Shown: positions 46,100-54,012 of the stretch, one piece after another
Layout of the letters: each line of letters begins with the position of its first letter
Numbering within the stretch: position 1 is the stretch's first letter
NCBI GenBank assembly: GCA_963823565.1
Contig: CAWGLR010000001.1
Span: 1,054,001 to 1,118,000, forward strand
Origin: RHKX01 sp963823565
Lineage (GTDB): Bacteria; Actinomycetota; Thermoleophilia; Solirubrobacterales; 70-9
Reading direction: 5' to 3'
DNA: 64,000 nt
Notes under the pieces: model-generated
Database searches by the model: none
Told to the model about the DNA's origin: nothing
Seen by the model: only the letters and a program-made list of their open reading frames with translations
Program-made: the position numbers and the translations under genes

Positions 46100-47203
46100 A
46101 TGCGCGTCGGGATCGTCAGCAAGTGGACCGCGAGCGGCCAGGCCGTCGTCGCGCGGCAGATCCGCTCGGCTCTCGACGAGCTCGGCCACGAGACCTTCGT
46201 GCTTGCCCGCCCGGGCTCGGGCCCGCGCGCGCAGGCGGCGGCCGAGGGTGAGCGCGACCCCGTCTGGGACCAGCCCGGGGTCACCGAGGGATCGGCCCAC
46301 GAGATGCCGCTCGCCGAGTACGAGGAGTGGGCCCGCGGCAACTCCCTCGAGGCGATCCTCTTCGACGAGAACTACCAGTTCGACGAGGTCCGCTCGCTGC
46401 GCGAGAGCGGGATCCGCACCATCGGCCGCTTCGTCTGGGAGTACTTCGCCGCCGAGCACGTCGAGCCGGCGCGGGCCGCCTACGAGACGATCTACTCGCT
46501 GACGCTCGCCGAGCGCGAGCGCTACGCGGACATGGGGATCGACTCGCCGTACGTGCAGTGGGGGATACATCCGGAGCTGCTGCTCGCGACTGACGACGCT
46601 CGAGCAAGCAGCGAGCAGCGAGCAGCGAGCAGCGGCGAGGCCGTCACCTTCTACTTCCCGGGGAGCTTTCTCGGCCGGCGGAAGCCGATTCGCAAGGTGA
46701 TCAAGGCATTCAAGCGCGCCGAGGGCGACCACCTGCGGCTGCTGATCAACGCGCAGGTGGCGCGCAACGACGAGATGCTGCGCGACGCCGCCGAGGCCGA
46801 TCCGCGGATCGAGCTGATGCTCGAGGACGAGCGCGAGGAGGAGCACCGCCGCCGCTTCGCCTCCTGCGACGTCTGTCTCGCACCCTCGCGCTGGGAGGGC
46901 CTCGGCCTGCCGCTCTACGAGGCGACCGCGTTCGGCCTGCCGATCGTCACCAACGACAAGCCGCCGATGTCGGAGATGGTCCTCGACGGCCGCTCGGGGA
47001 TCCTCGTCCCGTCCGAGCAGAACGGCGAGGCCCGCTCCGGCATCCCCGCCTGGGACCCCGACGTGGCGGCGCTGACGGCCGCGATCGAGCGGCTCGGCGA
47101 CCGCGCCGAGCTCGAGCGGATGGCGGCGGGAGTCGCCGAGCTGCGCGAGCAGCGTGCCTGGCCGCGCACCGTCGCCGACCTCGAGTCGCTGCTCGGGGGC
47201 TGA
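46100..47203 (+). CDS. Glycosyltransferase, GT-B fold (GT4-like), with heptamer repeat in the linker
   Basis: A 367-residue member of the five-enzyme group: MRVGIVSKWTASGQAVVARQ (the usual FNRG is replaced by TASG), FDENYQFDEVRSLRESGIRT, and SRWEGLGLPLYEATAFGLPI with TNDKPPMSEMV. The linker between domains contains ARASSEQRAASSGEA, encoded by a tandem heptamer (46604-46631). Change of repeat number would shift the frame after about residue 170 and remove the donor domain. It lies between the O-methyltransferase and another glycosyltransferase 2 bp downstream. Confidence 0.85.
   Translation: MRVGIVSKWTASGQAVVARQIRSALDELGHETFVLARPGSGPRAQAAAEGERDPVWDQPGVTEGSAHEMPLAEYEEWARGNSLEAILFDENYQFDEVRSLRESGIRTIGRFVWEYFAAEHVEPARAAYETIYSLTLAERERYADMGIDSPYVQWGIHPELLLATDDARASSEQRAASSGEAVTFYFPGSFLGRRKPIRKVIKAFKRAEGDHLRLLINAQVARNDEMLRDAAEADPRIELMLEDEREEEHRRRFASCDVCLAPSRWEGLGLPLYEATAFGLPIVTNDKPPMSEMVLDGRSGILVPSEQNGEARSGIPAWDPDVAALTAAIERLGDRAELERMAAGVAELREQRAWPRTVADLESLLGG
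46604..46631 (+). repeat. Tandem heptamer (GCAAGCA + 3x GCGAGCA) inside a glycosyltransferase gene
   Basis: Four 7-bp units: GCAAGCA at 46604-46610 and GCGAGCA at 46611-46617, 46618-46624 and 46625-46631, followed by the degenerate GCGGCGA. It encodes a Ser/Ala/Gln linker. It is related to the tract at the start of grpE, where the same GCAAGCA unit occurs three times. Confidence 0.75.
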
Positions 47204-47205
47204 GC

Positions 47206-48312
47206 GTGAACGTCGGCCTCGTCAGCAAGTGGTTCAACCGCGGGCAGCCGGTCGTCGGGCGTCACCTGCGCTCGGCGGTCGACGAGCTCGGGCATCGCAG
47301 CTTCGTCCTCGCCAAGCCGCGCCGCGAGAAGGGGCCGATGGCCGGGGCGCTCGAGCTGACCGGCGTCTGGGACCAGCCCGACGTGACGCCGGCGTCGCGC
47401 TTCGAGACGCCGCTCGAGGAGTACGTGGAGTGGGTCGAGGCGAATTCGATCGAGGTGGTGCTCTGCGATCAGAACTACCAGTTCGACGAGCTGCGCCGGC
47501 TGCGCGAGCGCGGCGTCCGAATCATCGGCCGCTTCGTCTGGGAGCACTTCGCCGACGAGCACGTCGCGCCGGCGCGCGAGGCGTACGACACCGTCTACTC
47601 CGTCACCCGCATCGAGCAGCAGCGCTATCGCGACTGGGGCCTCGACACCCCGCGGGTTCCCTGGGGGATCCACCCCGAGCTGCTGCGGGCCGGGGAGAAA
47701 GCTCAGGAGCGGCGCGATCGGAGCGGACGCGAAGCGGAGCATCCGATCGTTCATTTCGTCTTCCCTGGTGGCTTCCTCGGCCACCGCAAGCCCGCCGAGC
47801 CGGTCCTCGAGGCGTTCGCGAAGGTCCGCAATCCCGACGTGCGGCTGCTGGTCAAGGCGCAGGTCGAGCGCTCGCGCCTCGAGCGCCTGCAGCCGCTGGT
47901 CGACGCCGACGAGCGCGTCGAGCTGCTGCTCGCCGATGAGCCGTGGGACGAGCACCTGGCGGCGATCGCCGCCAACGACGTCTCGGTCTCTCCCTCGCGC
48001 TGGGAGGGGCTCGGGCTGCCGCTGTACGAGGCGATGGCGTTCGGGATGCCGACGATCACCAACGACGACCCGCCGATGAACGAGGTGATCGCCGACGGCG
48101 AGAACGGCCTGCTGGTCCCCTCCCACCCCGACGGCGAGGCACGCTCGGGCATCCCCGCCAGGCGCCCCGACACCGACGCGCTCGCGGCGGCGATCGAGCG
48201 ACTCGGCAACCGCGAGACCTTGGCGGAGCTGCGGGAGGGCACGATCGCCTGCCGCGAGCGCTTCCGCTGGGAGCGAACCGTCGCGGCGCTCGGCGAGCTG
48301 CTCGAAGGGTGA
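47206..48312 (+). CDS. Glycosyltransferase, GT-B fold (GT4-like), with an inserted hairpin element
   Basis: A 368-residue enzyme starting NVGLVSKWFNRGQPVVGRHL. FVWEHFADEHVAPAREAYD and the donor block SRWEGLGLPLYEAMAFGMPT with TNDDPPMNEVI match its paralogues. The interdomain linker has an additional charged stretch (QERRDRSGREAEHPIV) just before HFVFPGGFLGHRKP. That stretch is encoded by a 35-bp hairpin element (47715-47749) also present in a sulfotransferase gene. GTG 47206 lies 2 bp after the previous stop, so it is in the same transcript. Confidence 0.85.
   Translation: MNVGLVSKWFNRGQPVVGRHLRSAVDELGHRSFVLAKPRREKGPMAGALELTGVWDQPDVTPASRFETPLEEYVEWVEANSIEVVLCDQNYQFDELRRLRERGVRIIGRFVWEHFADEHVAPAREAYDTVYSVTRIEQQRYRDWGLDTPRVPWGIHPELLRAGEKAQERRDRSGREAEHPIVHFVFPGGFLGHRKPAEPVLEAFAKVRNPDVRLLVKAQVERSRLERLQPLVDADERVELLLADEPWDEHLAAIAANDVSVSPSRWEGLGLPLYEAMAFGMPTITNDDPPMNEVIADGENGLLVPSHPDGEARSGIPARRPDTDALAAAIERLGNRETLAELREGTIACRERFRWERTVAALGELLEG
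47715..47749. repeat. 35-bp hairpin element with conserved 19-nt loop, inside a glycosyltransferase
   Basis: Arms CGATCGGA (47715-47722) and TCCGATCG (47742-47749) enclose the loop GCGGACGCGAAGCGGAGCA (47723-47741). The element at 53096-53130 has the same geometry and 18 of 19 identical loop bases but different, again perfectly paired arms. The loop contains a mini-stem CGC-GAA-GCG. TCATTTCG follows shortly after the right arm in both copies. It is read here in a different frame from the other copy. Confidence 0.8.
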
Positions 48313-48358
48313 CGACCCGGCTCGCGGCGGCGGCGCGGGCAGTATCGTCGCCTCCGCG

Positions 48359-50866
48359 ATGAGGGGCGGATGGAGGAGCCTTGCGGCGATCGCCGCCGTG
48401 GTCGCGGGCATCCTCGCCATGGCGTCGCCGGCGTCCGCGGCGCCGCAGCAGAACCGCCACTCGCTGGTCCACGGCTGCTACTCGCTTCAGCCCGCCTCCG
48501 GCGGCTTCGTGCAGAAGTCGGCGGGCGGCTACGACACGCGAGGCACCGCGCCGCCGCGCTCGGAGGCGTTCCGGATGCAGGCGACCGACCTCGGCCGCTA
48601 CCTGCTCTTCGGCCGCGACCGCGACTTCCTCGCCGTCGCCGGGGGAGCAATCGCGCCCGCCGCCGACCCGAGCCCGGACGCCGAGTGGGACGTCGTCCCG
48701 GTGAAGGGCAGCGCCTACAGGCTCGTCAGCCTCTCCACGGGCCGGCCACTCACGCGCGCCGCCGACGGGCGGATCGTCCTCGGCGAGGCCGGCAAGGCGG
48801 ACCGCTCGACGCGGTTCGGCTTCGCATCGGCCGGCGGCTGCGCCGTCTACCCCGAGGTCGAGCTGAACGCGAAGGGCACGCCGGCCCGCGGCGACACCCC
48901 CTTCGAGCAGACGGTCGGCCTCGCCGACATGCACAACCACGTCAGCGCGTTCGAGTTCCTCGGCGGCCGCGCGCACTGCGGCAAGCCCTGGGACGCCTAC
49001 GGCGCGCCCCACGCGCTCGTCGACTGCCCCGACCACTACCCCGACGGCCGCGGCGCGATCCTCGAGAACCTCTTCTACGGCGACCCCGGCCGCACCCACG
49101 ACCCGGTCGGCTGGCCGACGTTCAAGAGCTGGCCCGCCTATGACTCGCTGACCCACGAGCAGACCTACTACCGCTGGCTCGAGCGCGCCTGGCTCGGCGG
49201 CGAGCGGCTGATGGTCAACAACCTCGTCGAGAACGGCGTCCTCTGCCGGACGTACCCGCTGAAGAAGAACTCGTGCAACGAGATGGACGCCGTCCACCTG
49301 CAGGCACGGCGGATGCACGAGCTCCAGGACTACATCGACGCCCAGGCCGGCGGGCCCGGCAAGGGGTTCTTCCGGATCGTCACCAACCCGTTCCAGGCCC
49401 GGCGGGTGATCAACCGGGGCAAGCTCGCGGTCGTCCTCGGGATCGAGGAGTCGGAGCTCTTCGGCTGCATCGAGCGGATGGACGTGCCGCAGTGCAGCTT
49501 CGCCGACGTCAAGCGCGGCATGGCTGAGGTCCAGAAGCTCGGCGTCAGCTCGCTCTACCCGATCCACAAGTTCGACAACGCCTTCGGCGGCACCCGCTTC
49601 GACGGCGGCGCGGTCGGGCCGGTCATCAACAGCGGGCAGTTCACGCTCAGCGGCCACTTCTGGAGCGCCGAGACCTGCACCGGCGACCGGGCCGACAACA
49701 CGATCGAGGGGCCGACCGCGCCGCTGACGCTCTCGGAGCGCGCCGACGCGGTCTCGGGCTCCGAGGACGCCGACGTGATCGACGCCGGCCTCGCGCAGTA
49801 CCTCCGCGCCGCTCCCAGCCCGCCCGTCTATCCCCCGGCCCCGCACTGCAACACCCGCGGGCTGACCCCGCTCGGGCACAAGCTGATCGACCTGATGATC
49901 GACGAGCACATGCTGATCGAGGTCGACCACATGAGCGTCAAGGCGCGCGACGAGGTGATGCGGATCGTCCGCAAGCGCGGCTACTCGGGAGTCCTCTCCG
50001 GCCACGAGTGGAGCGACGAGCACTCCTACCGCGAGATCCTCCACGCCGGCGGCATGGTCGGCGGCCGCGCCGACGACGTCGAGGGCTTCGTCGAGGACTT
50101 CGAGAAGTACGCCAAGCAGCGCTCGCCGAAGTACTTCTTCGGCTGGGGCTACGGGCCCGACGCCAACGGCCTCGGCAATCTGCCGTCCCCCAGCGAGGAC
50201 GGCAACCCCGTCACCTACCCGTTCAAGGGCATCGTCGGCGACGTCACCTTCCAACGGCAGCGGAGCGGCGAGCGCGTCTTCGACGTCAACACCGACGGCA
50301 CCGCCCACTACGGCCTGCTGCCCGACTGGTGGCAGGACCTCCGCCTCGCGGCCGGCGACGACGGTCTGACCCAGGCGCTCCGCAACGGCTCGGAGGCCTA
50401 CCTCCAGACCTGGGAGCGCGCCTACGGCGTGCCGGCTGAGAGGTGCCGGCCGAAGCGGGGGCACTTCACCCATCGCGGCCTCGGGGAGCTGCGGCTGGGC
50501 GCGAAGCCGTTCGGGATGCTGAGGAAGGTGGGCCAGCCGAAGGTGCGGCGGAACGACGTCTACAAGTACTGCGTCAAGGGCGGGGGACAGAGGGCGTTCG
50601 TCGGCGTCGCGTTCCTCCCCCGTGCCGAGGTCATAGTCGCCAGGGGCGGGCGCTTCAGCGCCGCCAACATCGCCGTCGGCGACCCGCGGCGCGCGCTTCG
50701 CGGCACCGCCCGCCATGTGGGCGGCCCGCTCTGGTTCGAGCGGCGGAAGAGGAAGGCCGATCGTTTCTACTGGCTGGTCAGGAAGGGCCGCGTCACTGCC
50801 GTCGGACTGGTCGCGGAGACTGCGTTCGCCGGCGACCGCTCGGCGCGCACCCTCCCGCTTCCCTAG
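48359..50866 (+). CDS. Large secreted metal-dependent hydrolase, peptidase M19 (membrane dipeptidase)-like
   Basis: An 835-residue exported protein. Signal peptide GGWRSLAAIAAVVAGILAMA ends near ASAAPQQN. A beta-rich N-terminal part of about 180 residues precedes a barrel with GLADMHNHVSAFEFLGG (His-x-His), VVLGIEESELFGC (Glu), SLYPIHKFDNAFGG (His), VDHMSVKARDEVM and GVLSGHEWSDEHSY, which resemble the metal ligands of M19 dipeptidases and related amidohydrolases. A C-terminal region of about 130 residues is Arg/Gly-rich. TATCGT lies ten bases before the ATG. It may trim D-amino-acid peptides or glycan-linked amides; the substrate is unknown. Confidence 0.65.
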   Translation: MRGGWRSLAAIAAVVAGILAMASPASAAPQQNRHSLVHGCYSLQPASGGFVQKSAGGYDTRGTAPPRSEAFRMQATDLGRYLLFGRDRDFLAVAGGAIAPAADPSPDAEWDVVPVKGSAYRLVSLSTGRPLTRAADGRIVLGEAGKADRSTRFGFASAGGCAVYPEVELNAKGTPARGDTPFEQTVGLADMHNHVSAFEFLGGRAHCGKPWDAYGAPHALVDCPDHYPDGRGAILENLFYGDPGRTHDPVGWPTFKSWPAYDSLTHEQTYYRWLERAWLGGERLMVNNLVENGVLCRTYPLKKNSCNEMDAVHLQARRMHELQDYIDAQAGGPGKGFFRIVTNPFQARRVINRGKLAVVLGIEESELFGCIERMDVPQCSFADVKRGMAEVQKLGVSSLYPIHKFDNAFGGTRFDGGAVGPVINSGQFTLSGHFWSAETCTGDRADNTIEGPTAPLTLSERADAVSGSEDADVIDAGLAQYLRAAPSPPVYPPAPHCNTRGLTPLGHKLIDLMIDEHMLIEVDHMSVKARDEVMRIVRKRGYSGVLSGHEWSDEHSYREILHAGGMVGGRADDVEGFVEDFEKYAKQRSPKYFFGWGYGPDANGLGNLPSPSEDGNPVTYPFKGIVGDVTFQRQRSGERVFDVNTDGTAHYGLLPDWWQDLRLAAGDDGLTQALRNGSEAYLQTWERAYGVPAERCRPKRGHFTHRGLGELRLGAKPFGMLRKVGQPKVRRNDVYKYCVKGGGQRAFVGVAFLPRAEVIVARGGRFSAANIAVGDPRRALRGTARHVGGPLWFERRKRKADRFYWLVRKGRVTAVGLVAETAFAGDRSARTLPLP

Positions 50867-50893
50867 CCGGCCGGCCTCTTCCAAGACCGCAAC

Positions 50894-50918
50894 ATTTCTC
50901 GGCTCCGAGCCGAGAAAT
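50894..50918. terminator. Strong hairpin after the M19-like gene
   Basis: Perfect 11-bp arms ATTTCTCGGCT (50894-50904) and AGCCGAGAAAT (50908-50918) with a 3-nt loop, 27 bp after the M19-like stop. A stable stem with an A/T base suits a terminator, though no T-run follows. It separates the first half of the island from the promoter of the sulfotransferase operon. Confidence 0.55.
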
Positions 50919-50979
50919 CATGCACTCCCGGCGGCGGGTCCCCGACCTCCCCTCGGTGACAGCCGCCCGGGTAGCCGCA

Positions 50980-51009
50980 TTGCGGCCCCCTCCCCCCGGC
51001 CCCTACAAT
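50980..51009 (+). promoter_or_regulatory. Putative promoter of the sulfotransferase operon (TTGCGG-18-TACAAT)
   Basis: TTGCGG at 50980-50985 and TACAAT at 51004-51009 are 18 bp apart. The transcript would have a leader of about 75 nt before ATG 51093, longer than for most genes in this window. The 226-bp gap holds this promoter and the hairpin at 50894-50918. Confidence 0.55.
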
Positions 51010-51092
51010 CCCGCGTCGCCCGCGGGTGCCGTGCCCACGCCGCGCGGCCCAGTGTCCCGCCGCCCGTCCCGCGCCGGGTCACAGTCCCGCAT

Positions 51093-52103
51093 ATGCCGCT
51101 TCCGAGCCCAAAGAGAATCTGGCAGGAGTCCAGCAACCGTCGCGCCGCCGATGCCGAAGACCGGATGCCCGCGCCGTTCGTCGTCGGCGTGAACCGGTCC
51201 GGCACGACGCTACTGCGGATGATGCTCGACGCTCATCCGGAGCTGACGATCCCGCCGGAGACGCACTTCGTCCCGGATCTGATCGAGGCCGCCCGCGACG
51301 GCGGCTCGCCGTCGCCGGAGCGCCTGCTCGCGACGATCACCTCCCAGCGCGAGTGGGGCGACTTCGGGCTCACCGAGGAGGAGCTGCTGGAGCGCTTCCG
51401 CAGCTTCGAGCCGCTGACGGCCGGCGACGCGCTGCGGTCGTTCTACGAGGCGTACGCCGCCAAGCAGGGCAAGCCGCGGTGGGGCGAGAAGACCCCGATC
51501 TACGTCAAGAGCATGCGCGCGATCGAGTCGGCGCTGCCCGAGGCCCGTTTCGTCCACGTGATCCGCGACGGCCGCGACGTCGCGCTCTCGATCCGCGACC
51601 GGGCGACGAAGGAGCATCCGATCGACCGGATCGCTCACCGCTGGGTGCGCCGGATCACGCGCGCTCGCCAGCAGGCCAAGCGCCTCCGCCACTACAAGGA
51701 GGTCCGCTACGAGGCGCTGATCCTCGACACCGAGCCGACGCTGCGCGAGGTGCTCGAGTTCTACGAGCTCCCGTGGAGCGACGACGTCCTCGACTACCAC
51801 GAGCGCTCGGCGCAGCGGCTCGAGGAGATGAAGCGCGCGCTGCCCGACCAGGGCAAGCGGACCGAGCTCTCCGTCGAGCGGCGGATGATGACCCACGCCC
51901 GGACGACGCAGAAGCCCGATCCGCGGCGGGTCAGCCGCTGGCGCGAGAGCATGGACCGTGCCGAGCGCGAGGAGTTCGAGTCGATCGCCGGGCCGCTGCT
52001 CGAGGAGCTCGGCTACGTCACCGGCGACGGCCCCGGCACCGAGCCGCGTCCGCCGGAAGGGGACGGGCCTGAGGCCGAGGCGCCGGAGGCGCGGACCTCG
52101 TGA
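51093..52103 (+). CDS. Sulfotransferase, tyrosylprotein-sulfotransferase-like
   Basis: A 336-residue enzyme, first of five coupled genes. PFVVGVNRSGTTLLRMMLDA is the phosphosulfate loop, LTIPPETHFVPDLIEAA includes the Glu at the TPST base position (about residue 56), and VIRDGRDVALSIRDRATKEH the 3'-phosphate site. The C-terminus (GPLLEELGYVTGDG) is followed by about 25 acidic, Pro-rich residues. No ribosome binding site is evident at ATG 51093, and upstream in-frame sequence looks non-coding. Overlaps the next start by 4 nt. Confidence 0.87.
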   Translation: MPLPSPKRIWQESSNRRAADAEDRMPAPFVVGVNRSGTTLLRMMLDAHPELTIPPETHFVPDLIEAARDGGSPSPERLLATITSQREWGDFGLTEEELLERFRSFEPLTAGDALRSFYEAYAAKQGKPRWGEKTPIYVKSMRAIESALPEARFVHVIRDGRDVALSIRDRATKEHPIDRIAHRWVRRITRARQQAKRLRHYKEVRYEALILDTEPTLREVLEFYELPWSDDVLDYHERSAQRLEEMKRALPDQGKRTELSVERRMMTHARTTQKPDPRRVSRWRESMDRAEREEFESIAGPLLEELGYVTGDGPGTEPRPPEGDGPEAEAPEARTS

Positions 52104-53041
52104 AGATCAAGACTCCCTTCTCCCGCTCGCGCAAGCTTGCCGGCCCGCCGGCGCCGTTCATCGTCGGCGTCACCCGGTCGGGGACGACGCTGCTGCGGCT
52201 GATGCTCGACGCGCACCCGGAGCTGGCGATCCCGCCGGAGACGCACTTCGTCCCGTCGCTGATCAAGGCGACGCGCAAGCGCGGGGTCACCTGCGAGGAG
52301 GCCCACGCGATCGTCACCGGCCACCGCCAGTGGGGCGACTTCAACCTCGACTCGTCGGAGCTCCTGAAGCGCTACTGCGCGCTCGACCGGATCGACCCCG
52401 AGACGACGATCCGCGCCTTCTTCGAGCTCTACGCCGAGCGCGAGGGCAAGCCGCGCTGGGGCGACAAGACGCCGAACTACGTCAAGCGGATGCAGCAGAT
52501 CCAGCGCTGGATCCCGGAGGCGCGCTTCATCCACATGATTCGCGACGGCCGCGACGCGGCGCTCTCGCGCTTCAAGCGCGTGCTCAAGGACCCGCCGCCG
52601 ATGGAGATCGTCGCCGAGCGCTGGGTGCGGAAGATCAGCGAGGCGCGGGACGCGAGCGCCGACCTTCCCTACCTCGAGGTGCAGTACGAGGAGCTCGTCC
52701 GCGACACCGAGACGCAGCTGCGGCGGGTCGCGGAGTTCATCGAGCTCCCCTGGGACGACTCGATGCTTCGCTACTACGAGCGTGCCGAGGAGCGGCTGGC
52801 CGAGATGCACCGCGACCTTCCCGGCGAGGGCGACAAGCCCCTGCGTCCCGCCGATCACCGCAAGGAGGCGCACGTCCTCACCTCAAAGCCGCCGGACCCG
52901 AGCCGGCTCGCGCGCTGGAAGGAGGAGATGGACCCGGCGGACATCGCCGCTTTCGAGGGCGTCGCCGCGCCGCTCCTCAACGAGCTCGGCTACGAGGTGC
53001 TGGGCGAGTCCGGGACGGCTCGAGAGGGGATCACCAAGTGA
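52100..53041 (+). CDS. Sulfotransferase, tyrosylprotein-sulfotransferase-like
   Basis: A 313-residue member. PFIVGVTRSGTTLLRLMLDA, then LAIPPETHFVPSLIKAT with the conserved Glu, WGDKTPNYVKRMQQIQRWIP, and MIRDGRDAALSRFKRVLKD. The end KPPDPSRLARWKEEMDPADI and PLLNELGYEVLG match the group. GTG 52100 overlaps the previous stop and its own TGA overlaps the next GTG, so it is translated as part of a chain. No signal or membrane segment. Acceptor unknown. Confidence 0.87.
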   Translation: MKIKTPFSRSRKLAGPPAPFIVGVTRSGTTLLRLMLDAHPELAIPPETHFVPSLIKATRKRGVTCEEAHAIVTGHRQWGDFNLDSSELLKRYCALDRIDPETTIRAFFELYAEREGKPRWGDKTPNYVKRMQQIQRWIPEARFIHMIRDGRDAALSRFKRVLKDPPPMEIVAERWVRKISEARDASADLPYLEVQYEELVRDTETQLRRVAEFIELPWDDSMLRYYERAEERLAEMHRDLPGEGDKPLRPADHRKEAHVLTSKPPDPSRLARWKEEMDPADIAAFEGVAAPLLNELGYEVLGESGTAREGITK

Positions 53042-54012
53042 CCCCCTTCGGGTTCGGCAAGAAGGCCGATCCTGCCGACAAGCCCTCGCGCGACCCGGCC
53101 GAACCGGACGCGAAGCGGAGCATTCGGCCGGAGTCATTTCGGCCCGCCCCGTTCGTCGTCGGGCTCACGCGCTCGGGGACGACGCTGCTGCGGATGATGC
53201 TCGACGCCCACCGCGACCTCGCGATCCCGCCCGAGACGCACTTCGTCCCCGACGTCATCAAGACCGCTCGCGACGGCTCGATCTACGAGATCCTCGCCGC
53301 GTTCACCGACAACCGCACCTGGGGCGACTTCGGCATCACCGACGACGAGATGCGCCTGCGGCTCGAGCGGGCCGACGCCGGGGCCGATCCCGCCGCGGCC
53401 GTACGCGCCTTCTTCACCCTCTACGCCGAGCGTCAGGGCAAGCCGCGCTGGGGCGACAAGACGCCTGCCTACATGCTCTCGATCCAGCGGATCGGCCGGA
53501 CGCTGCCCGAGTCCCGGTTCATCCACCTGATCCGCGACGGCCGCGACGTCGCCCTTTCGCAGGCCGCGCGCGCGATCAAGGAGCAGCCGCCGCCGCCCGA
53601 GCAGGCGGCGCGCTGGGTGAAGCGGATCCGCAAGTCGCGCGACCAGGCGGCATCGCTGAAGGGGCCGCGCTACGTCGAGGCTCGCTACGAGGACCTCGTC
53701 CGCGACCCGGAGACGACGCTGCGGCGGATCTGCGAGTTCGTCGAGCTACCTTGGGACCCGGGCATGCTCACCTACCACGAGCGCGCCGCCGAGCGGCTGT
53801 CCGAGATGGCCGGCTCGCTGCGCGCCGAGGGAAGCCACGCCGAGCAGGAGGCGGGCTACCGGATCGCCAACCACGCGCCGACGACGAAGCCGCCGGACCC
53901 GAGCAAGCTCGACAAGTGGCGGCGGGAGATGAGCGAGGACGACCTGCGCGCGTACGAGAGCGTGGCTGGGGAGATGCTGGCTGAGCTGGGGTACGAGGTG
54001 GCGACGCAGTGA
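53038..54012 (+). CDS. Sulfotransferase, tyrosylprotein-sulfotransferase-like, with a hairpin element near its start
   Basis: A 324-residue member. The N-terminal leader of about 36 residues (up to RPAPF) is longer than in its neighbours and is partly encoded by the hairpin element at 53096-53130 (AEPDAKRSIRPESF). The catalytic core follows: FVVGLTRSGTTLLRMMLDAH, IPPETHFVPDVIKTARDGS, WGDKTPAYMLSIQRIGRTLP and LIRDGRDVALSQAARAIKE. The end is KPPDPSKLDKWRREMSEDDL and MLAELGYEVA. GTG 53038 overlaps the preceding stop; its stop overlaps the next glycosyltransferase start. Confidence 0.87.
   Translation: MTPFGFGKKADPADKPSRDPAEPDAKRSIRPESFRPAPFVVGLTRSGTTLLRMMLDAHRDLAIPPETHFVPDVIKTARDGSIYEILAAFTDNRTWGDFGITDDEMRLRLERADAGADPAAAVRAFFTLYAERQGKPRWGDKTPAYMLSIQRIGRTLPESRFIHLIRDGRDVALSQAARAIKEQPPPPEQAARWVKRIRKSRDQAASLKGPRYVEARYEDLVRDPETTLRRICEFVELPWDPGMLTYHERAAERLSEMAGSLRAEGSHAEQEAGYRIANHAPTTKPPDPSKLDKWRREMSEDDLRAYESVAGEMLAELGYEVATQ
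53096..53130. repeat. 35-bp hairpin element with conserved 19-nt loop, inside a sulfotransferase
   Basis: Arms CGGCCGAA (53096-53103) and TTCGGCCG (53123-53130) flank the loop CCGGACGCGAAGCGGAGCA (53104-53122). Compared with 47715-47749 the loop differs only in its first base, while the arms differ at several positions yet stay fully complementary. It lies in the disordered N-terminal leader of the protein. Confidence 0.8.

Noticed and set aside
46604..46631. CRISPR-like repeat array
   Set aside because: Units are 7 bp, directly adjacent and inside a gene; there are no spacers and no cas genes in the window.
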